Shown piece after piece: positions 45,441-55,599 of a stretch of 64,000 bases of DNA. The position numbers and the translations under genes were made by a program. Where the stretch lies: positions 587,001-651,000 of the forward strand of contig NZ_CP071091.1 of NCBI RefSeq assembly GCF_017301635.1, read 5' to 3'. The notes under the pieces are model-generated. The model was not told the DNA's origin. It searched no databases and saw nothing but the letters and a program-made list of their open reading frames with translations. How positions within the stretch are numbered: position 1 is the stretch's first letter; each line of letters opens with the position of its first letter. The stretch is from Myxococcus landrumus. GTDB lineage: Bacteria; Myxococcota; Myxococcia; Myxococcales; Myxococcaceae.

Positions 45441-46997
45441 TCAGTCCCGCAGACGCTCGGCCCAGGTGAAGTACGCGGCCCGGGCATCCACGAACGGGTC
45501 CCTGAAGAGGGCGCGGACTTCCGTCTTCGCCAGGTGCCCTTCGTCAAAGGCGCGGTAGAGCATGTCGCCCAGCAGGTAGCCCAGCGCGTGGCTGACGCCG
45601 TGGAACAGCCGGTCCTTGCGCAGGGGCAGCAGCTTCACCGCCTCCTCGGGGGCCTCCATCTCCGCGGCCTTGTGGGCCAGCACGAAGGCGGAGATCTGCC
45701 GGTCCAACCCTCGGGTCTCGCCGAAGCGCTTCGCCCACTCGGCGAGGCCCAGGCAGGTGCGACGCGGGTTCACCAATCGCGAGCCGAAGAAGCCCAGCGC
45801 CTCTTCCATGCACCGCGCATAGAACGCCTCGGACGCCGTGCGAGGCGCCTCCATCGCGGGGCCCACCGCGCAGTGCCGTACGAAGTGCGCCGCTTCCTCC
45901 GCCGCATGGTTCAGGGACAGCGACGCCAGATACGCCGTCCGCGCACGAGGGATGTAGCTGCTCTCCCGCGAGAGGATGTGACGGCGCAGTTGTGACAGCT
46001 CCGCCTGCGTGAAGCGCCCACGCCGCTGGATGCGTGCGAGCACGTCACCATCCGCCACCGTGGTGACCTCCACCGACTCCAGTGCACGGCCGACTGGAAC
46101 ACCCGCGAGCCGCCCGATGAGCGCCGCCATCTCCCGGAAGCGCTCCGACGCGCCCCGGTCCACCCACGGCGTGTCTCCGGCCTCTGCTTCCAGGTAGTCG
46201 AGGAAGCTCTGCTGACACACGACAGGGGAGGCGTTGAGAAGACACACGGTGTCGTCGGCCAGCTCGACGGCCTCGGCGGAGCCCATGCTTCCGTCGCGGG
46301 CCAGCCGCCACCAGACACCTTCGGCGTTCTGGTACACCACCAGTCCTCGGCGCGTGTCGTCGCCCAGCGCGCGCTCCACCTGCGCGGGCAGGTGACAAGG
46401 CGCGATGTGGTACTGGCCCACCAGCACCAGGACCTGCGGGCGGTCCTCCGCCCGAGCCACCCGCGCGATGCGCTCCGCGGCATAGGCATCCCGCAAGGCG
46501 AGCGAACGTTCGCCCTGGGCGCGCCGATCAATCCCGACCACCTCCAGGCGATTCCGCCGGGCGAAGGAGAGCAGGGCGCGCAGCGAGTTTCCGGGACCAA
46601 AGCCCGTACCGTCGGTGCTAGCCCCCAGACGTGCCAGGAGGGAGCGCTCCGAGAGGCGCCCCGCGCTCCACGCGTCGAGCGAGGGCTGGTGCCGGCCCTC
46701 GATGCACTCGAGGGCGAGCACGACGCGGCGGCCCGTGGTGAGCGCGTGCTCGGCCAGCTCGACGTAGGTCTGCTGGGCCAGAGGAAGCGTGTGGTAGTCG
46801 CCCACGTACACGACGTCCGAGGCGCGTACGCGCTGGTGCACGTCGCTCAACGGCAGGACGCGCCGATAGCTGGCGGTGCGCCGGCGGTAACGGGCCTCGT
46901 AGGAGCGGAAGGCATCTGTCTGCCCGTCCACCACGCGGGCGATTTGTGCCCGCTGTCGACGGAAGAGGGCATGGTGCAGGGCGAGCGAGTCGCGCAT
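45441..46997 (-). CDS. ChaN/Tiki-superfamily (Cofac_haem_bdg) protein
   Basis: This 518-residue protein's first 250 residues follow the ChaN/haem-binding-uptake pattern: VVYVGDYHTLPLAQQTYVELAEHA, VVLALECIEGRHQPSLDAW, LEVVGIDRRAQGERSLALRDAYAAERI and VLVLVGQYHIAPCHLP. The GxxH and GQYH motifs carry the conserved His and acidic residues. Residues 270-518 are an extra helical region of unknown type. No signal peptide is visible, unlike classic ChaN lipoproteins. It diverges from a TonB-dependent receptor gene 116 bp away, so a role in iron, haem or another TonB substrate is plausible. Confidence 0.8.
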   Translation of the reverse strand: MRDSLALHHALFRRQRAQIARVVDGQTDAFRSYEARYRRRTASYRRVLPLSDVHQRVRASDVVYVGDYHTLPLAQQTYVELAEHALTTGRRVVLALECIEGRHQPSLDAWSAGRLSERSLLARLGASTDGTGFGPGNSLRALLSFARRNRLEVVGIDRRAQGERSLALRDAYAAERIARVARAEDRPQVLVLVGQYHIAPCHLPAQVERALGDDTRRGLVVYQNAEGVWWRLARDGSMGSAEAVELADDTVCLLNASPVVCQQSFLDYLEAEAGDTPWVDRGASERFREMAALIGRLAGVPVGRALESVEVTTVADGDVLARIQRRGRFTQAELSQLRRHILSRESSYIPRARTAYLASLSLNHAAEEAAHFVRHCAVGPAMEAPRTASEAFYARCMEEALGFFGSRLVNPRRTCLGLAEWAKRFGETRGLDRQISAFVLAHKAAEMEAPEEAVKLLPLRKDRLFHGVSHALGYLLGDMLYRAFDEGHLAKTEVRALFRDPFVDARAAYFTWAERLRD

Positions 46998-47113
46998 GAG
47001 GTGCGCAGATCCCTCGCACGGCCTCGGAGACCCGGCAAAAAATCGGCGACTCGGAAGGCATCCGGGGCCGTTCCTTGACTCGGAGATCCCGGCAATAGAC
47101 CATCGCCGTCAGC

Positions 47114-50100
47114 TTGAAGAACACACTCGCACGCGCGACCCTCCTCAGCCTCGTGCTCTTCGCGGCCGTACCCGCCCAGGCCGAGGAGCCTTCCCTTCTT
47201 CACTCCGCTCCACCACGCGCGCAGGCCAACAGCCCGCTGCGGCTGGACGGCACGCTCGTGGAGGGAGGGCGCATCCTCGAGATGTTCGTCCGCTACCGAG
47301 GCCCTGGCGAGCCCTTCGCGCGGGTCCAGATGGAGCGGCAGTACGGAGACCTCTATCGCGGCGTCATCCCCGCCGAACACATGGTGCCGCCGGGGGTCGA
47401 GTACTACGTCGAGGGCCTCACCGCGGACGGAGAGCGCATCTCCATCTTCCAGTCCGCCGAGCGCCCCGCCCGTGTCCTCGTCGCTGGCGAGGTTCCAGCG
47501 GGCCGCTCCACGACCCCTCCACCTCCGACATCCCTCTCCGCCGACGAGCGCCCCGTCACCACCAGGCCGTCGCAGATTCCCGAGCGAACCAAGGCCCCGT
47601 CACCGTCCTCGAGCGAGAGCGCCGATGACTCGATGGCGGCCCTCACCGCGGACCTCGCGGATGGTGTTCCGCCGCCCAAGGCTCCGGCCCGAGACACCCG
47701 CTCCGCCTCGCGTGAGCCTCCTCCTCCCGCGCGAGGAAGCGCGACGTCTTCGCGCGACCCGGTGACCTCAGGTGCCTCGCGAGAGCCCGCGTCATCGTCG
47801 CGCGACTCAGCGCGCGAACCGGTGAACCCCGCGGTCTCGCGAGAGTCAGGTGCATCGAGGGGCACGCGTGAGTCCGTGACGTCGCGAGACACGTCTGGCC
47901 GTGAGCCGGCCACCTCTCGCGATTCTGGACCCCGAGACGCGCCCACGCGTGAGCCCGCCGCGCGCGAGCCAGCCCCCTCACGCGGTTCCACTTCGCGAGA
48001 CTCGCGTGATGCTGTCTCCTCACGTGAGTCGTCCCGAGAGTCCGTGCGCCGCGACGAGCCGTCTTCGCGAGAGACCTCCTCGACACGCGAGAGCAGTGGC
48101 GCCGAGGCGCCTCGCTCGGAGCTGGAGGAGGACATGGCCCTCTACAGCGCCGAGGACACCCTGGCCCTGGCCACGCGCCACGAAGAGAAGGTGAGGACGG
48201 TCCCCGCCATCGCCACCTCGTTTGGTCGGGAGCAGATCAGCGCGTTGGGTGCTCGCACCGTCGCGGACGTGTTGGACGTGGTCCCCGGGCTCACCATCAG
48301 CCGGGATGTGCAGGGCTTCCATCGCACGGCGGTCCGCGGTCTTCGCAATGACGCCGAGGTCCTGTTCCTCCTCAACGGCCATCGCCTCAACAACTTCTTC
48401 GATGGCAAGGCGCTGATGAACCTCCCCGTGGAGAACCTCGAGCGCATCGAGGTCATCCGCGGTCCTGGCTCCGCGCTCTACGGCGCGGGCGCGTTCCTGG
48501 GCGTGGTCAACATCGTCACCGACACCTCGGACGGAATCCGCACCGCGGTCTCCGGGGGAGGCTTCCCGGAGAAGGACGAGCGCCTGGCGGTCACCTTCAA
48601 CGGGCACGCCTCGGCGGGACACTCCATCGGAGACCTGCGCCTCTTCGCGGACGCGGACGTGTGGAGCCAATCCGGAGACTCGAACGTCGTCGAGAACGAT
48701 GGCCTCGACGATGAATCGATTTCGCAGGGACTCCGCACGGTCGAGCAGCCCGCGGGCAAGACTCGCGATGACCGCTTCCTCCTCAACGTGGGCGGCGGCG
48801 CGACGTACGCCCTGGGCAATACGGGGCGCATGGGGGCCTCGGTGCGCTACCTCACCGAAGACCGCACCGCGCTCATGGGCCTCTTCGACTCCGTGGGGGA
48901 GGACTCCAAGCTCAAGTGGAACGTCCTCATGGCGGACCTCCATTGGCAGAGGGAGTTCGGCTCCTCGGTCCTCCTTCGCGCGCGCGCCGGGTTCGACCAG
49001 CAGTCCACCGACCGGCTCTTTCAAATCACCCCCAAGAACTTCCGCACGGGCCCGGACACCTCTCAGCTCTTCAACGAGGGCATGAGGGAGCAGACCCGCA
49101 TCTCCGTGCGCACCCTCATGGGAGGCGTGGACGCGGACATCTCGCTGGCTCCCGACAACAGGTTGTCCCTGGGGGCCGTGGTGGAGCAGCAGTCGCTGGG
49201 CGACTACGACTACGAAACGAACTACACGCTCGACGCACGCGTCCGTCCCGGAGGCTTCACCGCGCCGGAGGGCCTCGCGAACCCGCTGGAGCTCGCCGAT
49301 GGCGCCGCGTCCCGCCGGCTCACCGTGGGGTTCTTCGCGCATGACCAGTGGACCGTCGTCAGTCCGCTGACGCTCACCTTCGGCGTGCGCGTGGATGCCA
49401 CGCAACTGCCCACGGTGGATGGCACGGGCAGCATCACTGGCACCAGCTTCGTGCCTCGCATCAATCCTCGCGTGGGCCTGGTGTTCGCCGCCACGGACGC
49501 GTTGGTGCTCAAGGCCCTCTATGGTCGGGCCTTCCGCGCGCCCACGCTCCAGGAGCTCGTCGAGCGCATCCCCGACACCGACTACAACCAGGGCCGCTTC
49601 GAGGGAAACCCGCGCCTGCAGCCCGCGACGGTGGACACCTTCGAGCTGGGCGCCGACCTCATCCAGTCCGCCGGTGATGCCCGCGTGCGGCTGCGCGCCA
49701 ACGCGTACCTGGAGATCTTCGCCTCGCCCATCGTCCCGGTGGATACCTCCGGCAACATCGTTCCCCTGCGCAACCGCGAGCTGGGCGTGCGTGTGTACGG
49801 CATCGAGGGCGAGGCCCGCCTCGAGGCCTCCAAGCGCGCCAACGCCTGGTTCAACGCGAGCATCTCCCGCGCGCAGGACATGGAGCTCCCGCCGCACTCG
49901 CGCCTGCTCACGGACACGCCGCAGGCGCGCTTCAACGCGGGTGTCTCCATGCCCATTGGCGCTTGGGTGAACTTCGACCTGGTCGTGCGCGCGGGCGCCG
50001 AGCGCCGCAACAACAACCGCTCCGTGCTGGAGCTCATCCGCCGCTACAAGATTCCCGCCTACAGCCTCATCACCGCGCAGATTCGCTCCGAGCCCATCCT

Positions 50101-50242
50101 CGACATCTGGGAGGTGACGCTCGTGGCGCACAACGTCTTCGACACCGACCTTCGCGACGACGTGCCCCGTCCGGACCGCGTCCCGGGCAACCTCCCTCGC
50201 GAGGGCATGTCCGGCTACCTCACCGTGAGGGCCCACTTCTGA
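47114..50242 (+). CDS. TonB-dependent outer-membrane receptor with Ser/Arg-rich linker
   Basis: This 1042-residue protein has a signal peptide (ATLLSLVLFAAVPAQA). An N-terminal beta domain at 35-130 (LRLDGTLVEGGRILEMFVRYRGPGE ... VEYYVEGLTADGERISIF) is of a type common in myxobacterial envelope proteins. A low-complexity linker at about 190-335 is built from SREP, SRDS, TSRD and SRES units. The plug is at about 345-475 (ADVLDVVPGLTISRDVQGFHRTAVRGLRND, VEVIRGPGSALYGAGAFLGVVNI-like). A 22-stranded barrel ends in Phe (YLTVRAHF). The start is TTG at 47114; no better codon gives the full signal peptide. It imports an unidentified ligand. The stop overlaps the next start by 1 bp. Confidence 0.9.
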   Translation: MKNTLARATLLSLVLFAAVPAQAEEPSLLHSAPPRAQANSPLRLDGTLVEGGRILEMFVRYRGPGEPFARVQMERQYGDLYRGVIPAEHMVPPGVEYYVEGLTADGERISIFQSAERPARVLVAGEVPAGRSTTPPPPTSLSADERPVTTRPSQIPERTKAPSPSSSESADDSMAALTADLADGVPPPKAPARDTRSASREPPPPARGSATSSRDPVTSGASREPASSSRDSAREPVNPAVSRESGASRGTRESVTSRDTSGREPATSRDSGPRDAPTREPAAREPAPSRGSTSRDSRDAVSSRESSRESVRRDEPSSRETSSTRESSGAEAPRSELEEDMALYSAEDTLALATRHEEKVRTVPAIATSFGREQISALGARTVADVLDVVPGLTISRDVQGFHRTAVRGLRNDAEVLFLLNGHRLNNFFDGKALMNLPVENLERIEVIRGPGSALYGAGAFLGVVNIVTDTSDGIRTAVSGGGFPEKDERLAVTFNGHASAGHSIGDLRLFADADVWSQSGDSNVVENDGLDDESISQGLRTVEQPAGKTRDDRFLLNVGGGATYALGNTGRMGASVRYLTEDRTALMGLFDSVGEDSKLKWNVLMADLHWQREFGSSVLLRARAGFDQQSTDRLFQITPKNFRTGPDTSQLFNEGMREQTRISVRTLMGGVDADISLAPDNRLSLGAVVEQQSLGDYDYETNYTLDARVRPGGFTAPEGLANPLELADGAASRRLTVGFFAHDQWTVVSPLTLTFGVRVDATQLPTVDGTGSITGTSFVPRINPRVGLVFAATDALVLKALYGRAFRAPTLQELVERIPDTDYNQGRFEGNPRLQPATVDTFELGADLIQSAGDARVRLRANAYLEIFASPIVPVDTSGNIVPLRNRELGVRVYGIEGEARLEASKRANAWFNASISRAQDMELPPHSRLLTDTPQARFNAGVSMPIGAWVNFDLVVRAGAERRNNNRSVLELIRRYKIPAYSLITAQIRSEPILDIWEVTLVAHNVFDTDLRDDVPRPDRVPGNLPREGMSGYLTVRAHF

Positions 50243-51081
50243 TGCCCACTCCCAAGTCCCTCCTCGCCGCCCTCGCGTGCGTGCTGTCCGCGCCGCTGTC
50301 CGGGTGCATCTCCTACAACGACTCGTGTCAGCCGCTCGTCCCGGACCCGGATGCCGTCGTCGGCTACCTGGGCCAGGACGTGCAACTCGACAAGGCCTTC
50401 ACCCGGCACGACAACAACGCGCTGGCGCAGTTGGTCGCGGACTCCTTCCGGCACGCCGAGGACGGCACCGCGCGGCCCGCCGTGCTCGGCATCGTCAACG
50501 GCGGCTCGCTGCGCGCCGAAGGGCTCTGCTACACGCGCCTGACGCTGAAGAAGGGGCCGCTCACCGACGGCGTGCTGCACGAGGTCATCCTCTTCGAGAA
50601 CCTCGTGGTGACGCTGGACCTCACCGAGCGCGAGCTGGTGAAGATGATGGAGGCCAGCGTCGGCAGCCTCTACAGGGAAGGGCAGCTCATCGCCTCCCCG
50701 TCGGGCGCGTTTCTCCAGGTGTCGGAGGGGACATCGATGCACGTGGACTGCGCGCGGCCGGAAGGCGAGCGCGTGCGGGCCCTGAAAGTCGGGGATGTGA
50801 GCGTCCCGCTGCCTCCGCGCGAGGATGCGAGCATCCGCTACCGCGTGGCCATGCCCAGCTTCCTGCTCGAGGGCGGCGACGGCTACGGCGCGGTGTTCGG
50901 CAATGCGGGGAAGGACCCGGACCGCAACCCGGTGCAGGCGCGGAAGCTGGGCGGCACGGACGCGAACATCGCCTCGGCGTACATGCGGGAGAAGTACCCG
51001 ACGCCCGACCGGGCGCTCTCCGAGGCGCCACGCATCACCTTCGAGAACTGCGCACTACCCGCGCGGCCCGCTGGCAGGTGA
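50242..51081 (+). CDS. Lipoprotein with 5'-nucleotidase C-terminal domain
   Basis: This 279-residue protein has a lipobox (LACVLSAPLSGCIS). The rest is the 5_nucleotid_C domain only: LAQLVADSFRHAEDG, AVLGIVNGGSLRAEGL, ILFENLVVTLDLTERELVKMMEASVG, and FLLEGGDGYGAV. This domain binds the nucleotide. The N-terminal metallophosphatase domain that holds the metals is absent, so it may bind rather than hydrolyse its ligand. It is translationally coupled (TGATG) to the TonB-dependent receptor gene, suggesting a surface partner that captures a nucleotide-like ligand or processes a nucleotide-linked cofactor. Confidence 0.85.
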   Translation: MPTPKSLLAALACVLSAPLSGCISYNDSCQPLVPDPDAVVGYLGQDVQLDKAFTRHDNNALAQLVADSFRHAEDGTARPAVLGIVNGGSLRAEGLCYTRLTLKKGPLTDGVLHEVILFENLVVTLDLTERELVKMMEASVGSLYREGQLIASPSGAFLQVSEGTSMHVDCARPEGERVRALKVGDVSVPLPPREDASIRYRVAMPSFLLEGGDGYGAVFGNAGKDPDRNPVQARKLGGTDANIASAYMREKYPTPDRALSEAPRITFENCALPARPAGR

Positions 51082-51112
51082 GTGCCAGTGGGCCGTTCGC
51101 GGGGGTCCTGCT

Positions 51113-51394
51113 TCAGGACTTGGGCTCGGTCGAGCTCGGAGCCGCGGCTGCCACCATGGAGGGGGCCGCCGTGGGGGCCGCCACCGGGCTCGCCGTGACT
51201 GCGGCGGGACGCGGGGGCGAGCTCAGCACGTCGTTGACCGACGGCATCTTCCGAATCTCGGCACGCGCCACCTTCCATGCCTGCTGGACAATCCACGACA
51301 GCGAACGGTCCTGTCGCGTCGCCTCACGCTGGATTTCCTCCAGCATGTCCTCGGGGAAGTAGAGGCTTTGCTTGCGGTGGTCGGTGGTGGCCAT
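51113..51394 (-). CDS. Ribbon-helix-helix-like small protein, paralogue 1
   Basis: This 93-residue protein has an N-terminal 50 residues (KQSLYFPEDMLEEIQREATRQDRSLSWIVQQAWKVARAEI) with the CopG/Arc pattern: a beta strand, then helix A, a turn with Arg-Ser-Leu-Ser, and helix B. An Ala/Pro-rich tail of 30 residues follows. It probably dimerises and may bind DNA. The next gene upstream encodes a close relative with a shorter tail; the two start codons lie 210 bp apart on the same strand. Confidence 0.8.
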   Translation of the reverse strand: MATTDHRKQSLYFPEDMLEEIQREATRQDRSLSWIVQQAWKVARAEIRKMPSVNDVLSSPPRPAAVTASPVAAPTAAPSMVAAAAPSSTEPKS

Positions 51395-51401
51395 TCCAGC
51401 G

Positions 51402-51605
51402 CTACTCCTCGCGCGGGTCCTGGCGCTCGTCGCCAGTCACGTCATTGACGGCGGGGAACGACTTGATGCGCTCGCGGGCGATCTTCCACGCCTGCTGGAC
51501 AACCCAGGAGAGAGAGCGGTCTTGGCGGTTTGCTTCCTCCTGAATCTCCTTCAGCATCTCCTCGGGGAAGTACAGCGACTGCTTGCGCTTGTCGGTGCCT
51601 GCCAT
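51402..51605 (-). CDS. Ribbon-helix-helix-like small protein, paralogue 2
   Basis: This 67-residue protein (MAGTDKRKQSLYFPEEML ... FPAVNDVTGDERQDPREE) shares the core KQSLYFPE-ML-EIQ-EA-RQDRSLSW-VQQAWK-AR with its neighbour. It differs in having an acidic instead of an Ala/Pro tail. The ATG at 51605 has GGAG 10 bases upstream; the longer upstream reading is not coding. The duplication looks old, since the linkers and tails are unrelated. No toxin gene adjoins the pair, so an antitoxin role is not supported. Confidence 0.8.
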   Translation of the reverse strand: MAGTDKRKQSLYFPEEMLKEIQEEANRQDRSLSWVVQQAWKIARERIKSFPAVNDVTGDERQDPREE

Positions 51606-51767
51606 ACTTGAGTCTCCGGGGCGGATTCGAGGTGACGACCTGAACACACCGGGGCCGTTATCCGACAGACTCCCAAGAGGGTCAACGGTTTCGGATGACT
51701 CGTTCGGTGCTCGGCGGGCCCTTTTCCAGGCACGTTCAGTCCCGCCTGACGTATCCAGCCAGAGCCG

Positions 51768-51975
51768 AAAAAAGGAAACGCCCCGGGCCTCAGAAAAGTG
51801 AGGCACCGGGGCGTCTCGGAAAGAGGGACCGCCGGGAGTTGATCTCCCAGCGGACCCGTGGGCCCAGAGGGGGAGGGGGGGGACCCCTAGGCCCAACACC
51901 TGGAAATTTCGACCGTCCCCTCAACATCGTGCGCGGCCACGCATATTTCCCCTTTCGCGGCCACGCTCGTCCGGT
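51768..51975 (-). ncRNA. Candidate structured small RNA, about 208 nt
   Basis: This lies in a 458-bp interval without a credible gene. On the minus strand a good promoter at 51982-52010 points into it and a strong intrinsic terminator ends it at 51768. Between them the RNA can fold into separate elements. A 5' domain is closed by ACACC (51977-51973) with GGUGU (51900-51896) and by GGAAAU (51950-51945) with AUUUCC (51907-51902). A C-rich hairpin contains eight C in a row (51882-51875). A 10-bp hairpin, CCGCUGGGAG / CUCCCGGCGG, has an AUCAA loop (51853-51829). It is not tmRNA, RNase P or 4.5S RNA. The C-rich loop could pair with G-rich ribosome-binding sites. The Myxococcus sRNA Pxr should be compared. 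Confidence 0.6.
51778..51814 (-). terminator. Intrinsic terminator of the candidate small RNA
   Basis: Arms ACGCCCCGG / CCGGGGCGT enclose a second stem CCTCA / TGAGG with a 6-nt loop. On the minus strand TTTCCTTTTTT follows directly (51778-51768). No protein gene ends here on that strand. Confidence 0.88.
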
Positions 51976-51981
51976 GTGACG

Positions 51982-52010
51982 ATCATAAGAATCGACCCCC
52001 CTGCCTTCAA
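51982..52010 (-). promoter_or_regulatory. Sigma-70-type promoter of the candidate small RNA
   Basis: On the minus strand TTGAAG (52010-52005) and TATGAT (51987-51982) are separated by exactly 17 bases. These are 4/6 and 5/6 matches to TTGACA and TATAAT. This is the best housekeeping-type promoter I see in the window, and the predicted start is 51974-51977. Confidence 0.7.
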
Positions 52011-52063
52011 CCGCGCGCGCCTGTGTAACCCTGTTACCCGACATTCCATTCCACCCGTGTCAG

Positions 52064-53428
52064 ATGGCTCTCACTGGACCCGCGACGAAGCTTCTGCAGA
52101 GGACGTTGATGGACGCGTATGCGCGGCTGGGCCTCGAGGGGCGCTCCGTGCTGTGCGCGGTCTCCGGAGGCGCGGATTCGGTGGCGCTGCTCGTCGCCAC
52201 GGCGTGCGTGCGTGAGCGCTTGGGGCTGCGCGTGGAAGTCGCCACCGTGGACCATGGCCTGCGTCCGGAGTCCTCCGAGGAGACGCGCGCGGTGGCGGCG
52301 CTGGCCGCGAAGCTGGGCCTCGAGTGTCATGTCCTCGAGCTGACACTGCACGCGGGGCCTGGGCTGGAGGCGCGCGCGAGGCAGGCGCGGTACGCGGCGC
52401 TGGAGGAGGTGCGCCAGTCGCGAGGTCTGTCGGTGGTGGCGACGGCTCACTCGGCCACGGACCAGGCGGAGACGCTGCTGATGCGGCTGGCGCGTGGCGC
52501 GTCGACGCGAGGCGCGGTCGGAATCCACGAGGCCCGTGCCGGGCTCATCCGCCCGCTGCTGGAGCGCACGCGCGAGGAGCTGGTGGACTTCCTCGTGGAG
52601 CAGGGCGTCGGATACTCAACAGATGCGATGAACTCCGACCCGGCGTTCTTCCGGGTCCGGGTCCGGACGGACGCCCTGCCCGCGCTCAGCCGGGCGGCGG
52701 GCTTCCAGGTGGAGGCCCGGCTGGCGTCCTTCGCCCGGCTGGCGGCCGAGGACGAGGCGCTGCTGACCGACCTGGCGGACGCGGCCTGGCGGCGCGTGCG
52801 GCTGGAGGACGGGAGCCTGGAGGCGGTGGCGGTGCGCGCGCTGGAGGCGCCACTGCGCCGCAGGGTGCTCGCCCGATTGCTGGCCGAGCAGGGCGTGGAG
52901 ACGGACGCGGCGACCGTGGAGCGAGGGCTGCGCGCGGTGGAGCAGGGGGGCTCGGCGACGGTGGGCGGCGGCTTGAGGCTGCGGGCCACGGGAGGACGCG
53001 TGCGCTGTGTCGCGTCGAGCCCTGGGGAGACTCCGCGCGCCGGGCCGGAGCTGTGCCTGAAGGGCGCGGGGGCTCAAGGCGTGCTGGAGGGCACCGGGTG
53101 GGTCTTCCGCGTGGAGTGCCACGCCCCCCCCGCGGGAATGCACGGCCTGGCGCTGGCTCGGGACCTGTGCTGGCCGCTCACTGTCCGGACGCGCAAGCCA
53201 GGGGACCGGGTCCGGATGGGCGCGGGACAACGCCGGCTCCAGGATGTGTTGGTGGATCTTCGAGTGCCCGCGGAGTCGAGGGATTCGCGGCCGGTGGTGC
53301 TGGACGCCGAGGGCACGGTGGTGTGGCTTCCGGGACTGTGGACTCCCCCGTCGCCGGTGGGTTCATCCCAGCACTACTTGTGGGCGACGCCCTCGGGTCC
53401 GAGCATTCAACGGACCCCTCCGTTATAG
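52064..53428 (+). CDS. tilS: tRNA(Ile)-lysidine synthase
   Basis: This 454-residue enzyme adds lysine to C34 of tRNA-Ile(CAU) so that AUA is read as Ile. The PP-loop SGGADS is at residues 34-39. VATVDHGLRPESSEE and TAHSATDQAETLLMRLARG follow in the N-terminal domain, and the middle and C-terminal TilS domains are recognisable (DVLVDLRVPAESRDSRPVVLDAEGTVVWLPGL). It is transcribed away from the candidate small RNA. It is essential in almost all bacteria. Confidence 0.93.
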   Translation: MALTGPATKLLQRTLMDAYARLGLEGRSVLCAVSGGADSVALLVATACVRERLGLRVEVATVDHGLRPESSEETRAVAALAAKLGLECHVLELTLHAGPGLEARARQARYAALEEVRQSRGLSVVATAHSATDQAETLLMRLARGASTRGAVGIHEARAGLIRPLLERTREELVDFLVEQGVGYSTDAMNSDPAFFRVRVRTDALPALSRAAGFQVEARLASFARLAAEDEALLTDLADAAWRRVRLEDGSLEAVAVRALEAPLRRRVLARLLAEQGVETDAATVERGLRAVEQGGSATVGGGLRLRATGGRVRCVASSPGETPRAGPELCLKGAGAQGVLEGTGWVFRVECHAPPAGMHGLALARDLCWPLTVRTRKPGDRVRMGAGQRRLQDVLVDLRVPAESRDSRPVVLDAEGTVVWLPGLWTPPSPVGSSQHYLWATPSGPSIQRTPPL

Positions 53429-53447
53429 ACTGGAACAGAATGTTGTC

Positions 53448-53467
53448 GGGGGGTGGCCGTGCCCCCC
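53448..53467 (+). terminator. Hairpin after tilS
   Basis: GGGGGG / CCCCCC with an 8-nt loop begins 20 bp after the tilS stop and is followed by TAAATAG. The leader of ftsH follows. A 9-bp inverted pair, GTTGAGGGC (53474) and GCCCTCAAC (53570), could fold that leader. Confidence 0.45.
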
Positions 53468-53607
53468 TAAATAGTTGAGGGCGTTTTGCTGTTGCTGATA
53501 CGGTCCGACGACTGGGAGCTCGCCTGGTGTCGGGCAAACGATTGAAAACGCTGGGGTTCCCCTGGCACGGCCCTCAACCCGCCGAGTACCGAAAGGGCAG
53601 CTGACAC

Positions 53608-55524
<1,917 letters not shown>

Positions 55525-55551
55525 TCCTCGCCTGTCGCGGTTGATTCAACG

Positions 55552-55582
55552 AAGGCCCTTCCCATCCGTGGGGAGGGCCTTT
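55552..55582 (+). terminator. Intrinsic terminator after ftsH
   Basis: AAGGCCCTTCCC pairs with GGGGAGGGCCTT (12-bp stem with a G-T pair, 6-nt loop). It lies 28 bp after the ftsH stop and just before folP. Only TTTC follows, so read-through into folP is likely. Confidence 0.6.
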
Positions 55583-55599
55583 CGCGTTATAGGGTGCCC

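Noticed and set aside
46998..47113. Fur box or cobalamin riboswitch in the divergent ChaN/TonB-receptor region
   Set aside because: The 116-bp gap shows no recognisable 19-bp Fur palindrome and is too short and unstructured for a B12 riboswitch.
51113..51605. Ribbon-helix-helix pair as a toxin-antitoxin system
   Set aside because: No toxin gene of the ParE, RelE or PIN type adjoins either gene.
51768..51975. Candidate small RNA as 6S, tmRNA, RNase P RNA or SRP RNA
   Set aside because: The fold is several separate hairpins rather than one long rod with a central bubble (6S), there is no tag reading frame or tRNA-like end (tmRNA), and it is too short for RNase P and lacks the GGAA-loop helix of SRP RNA.
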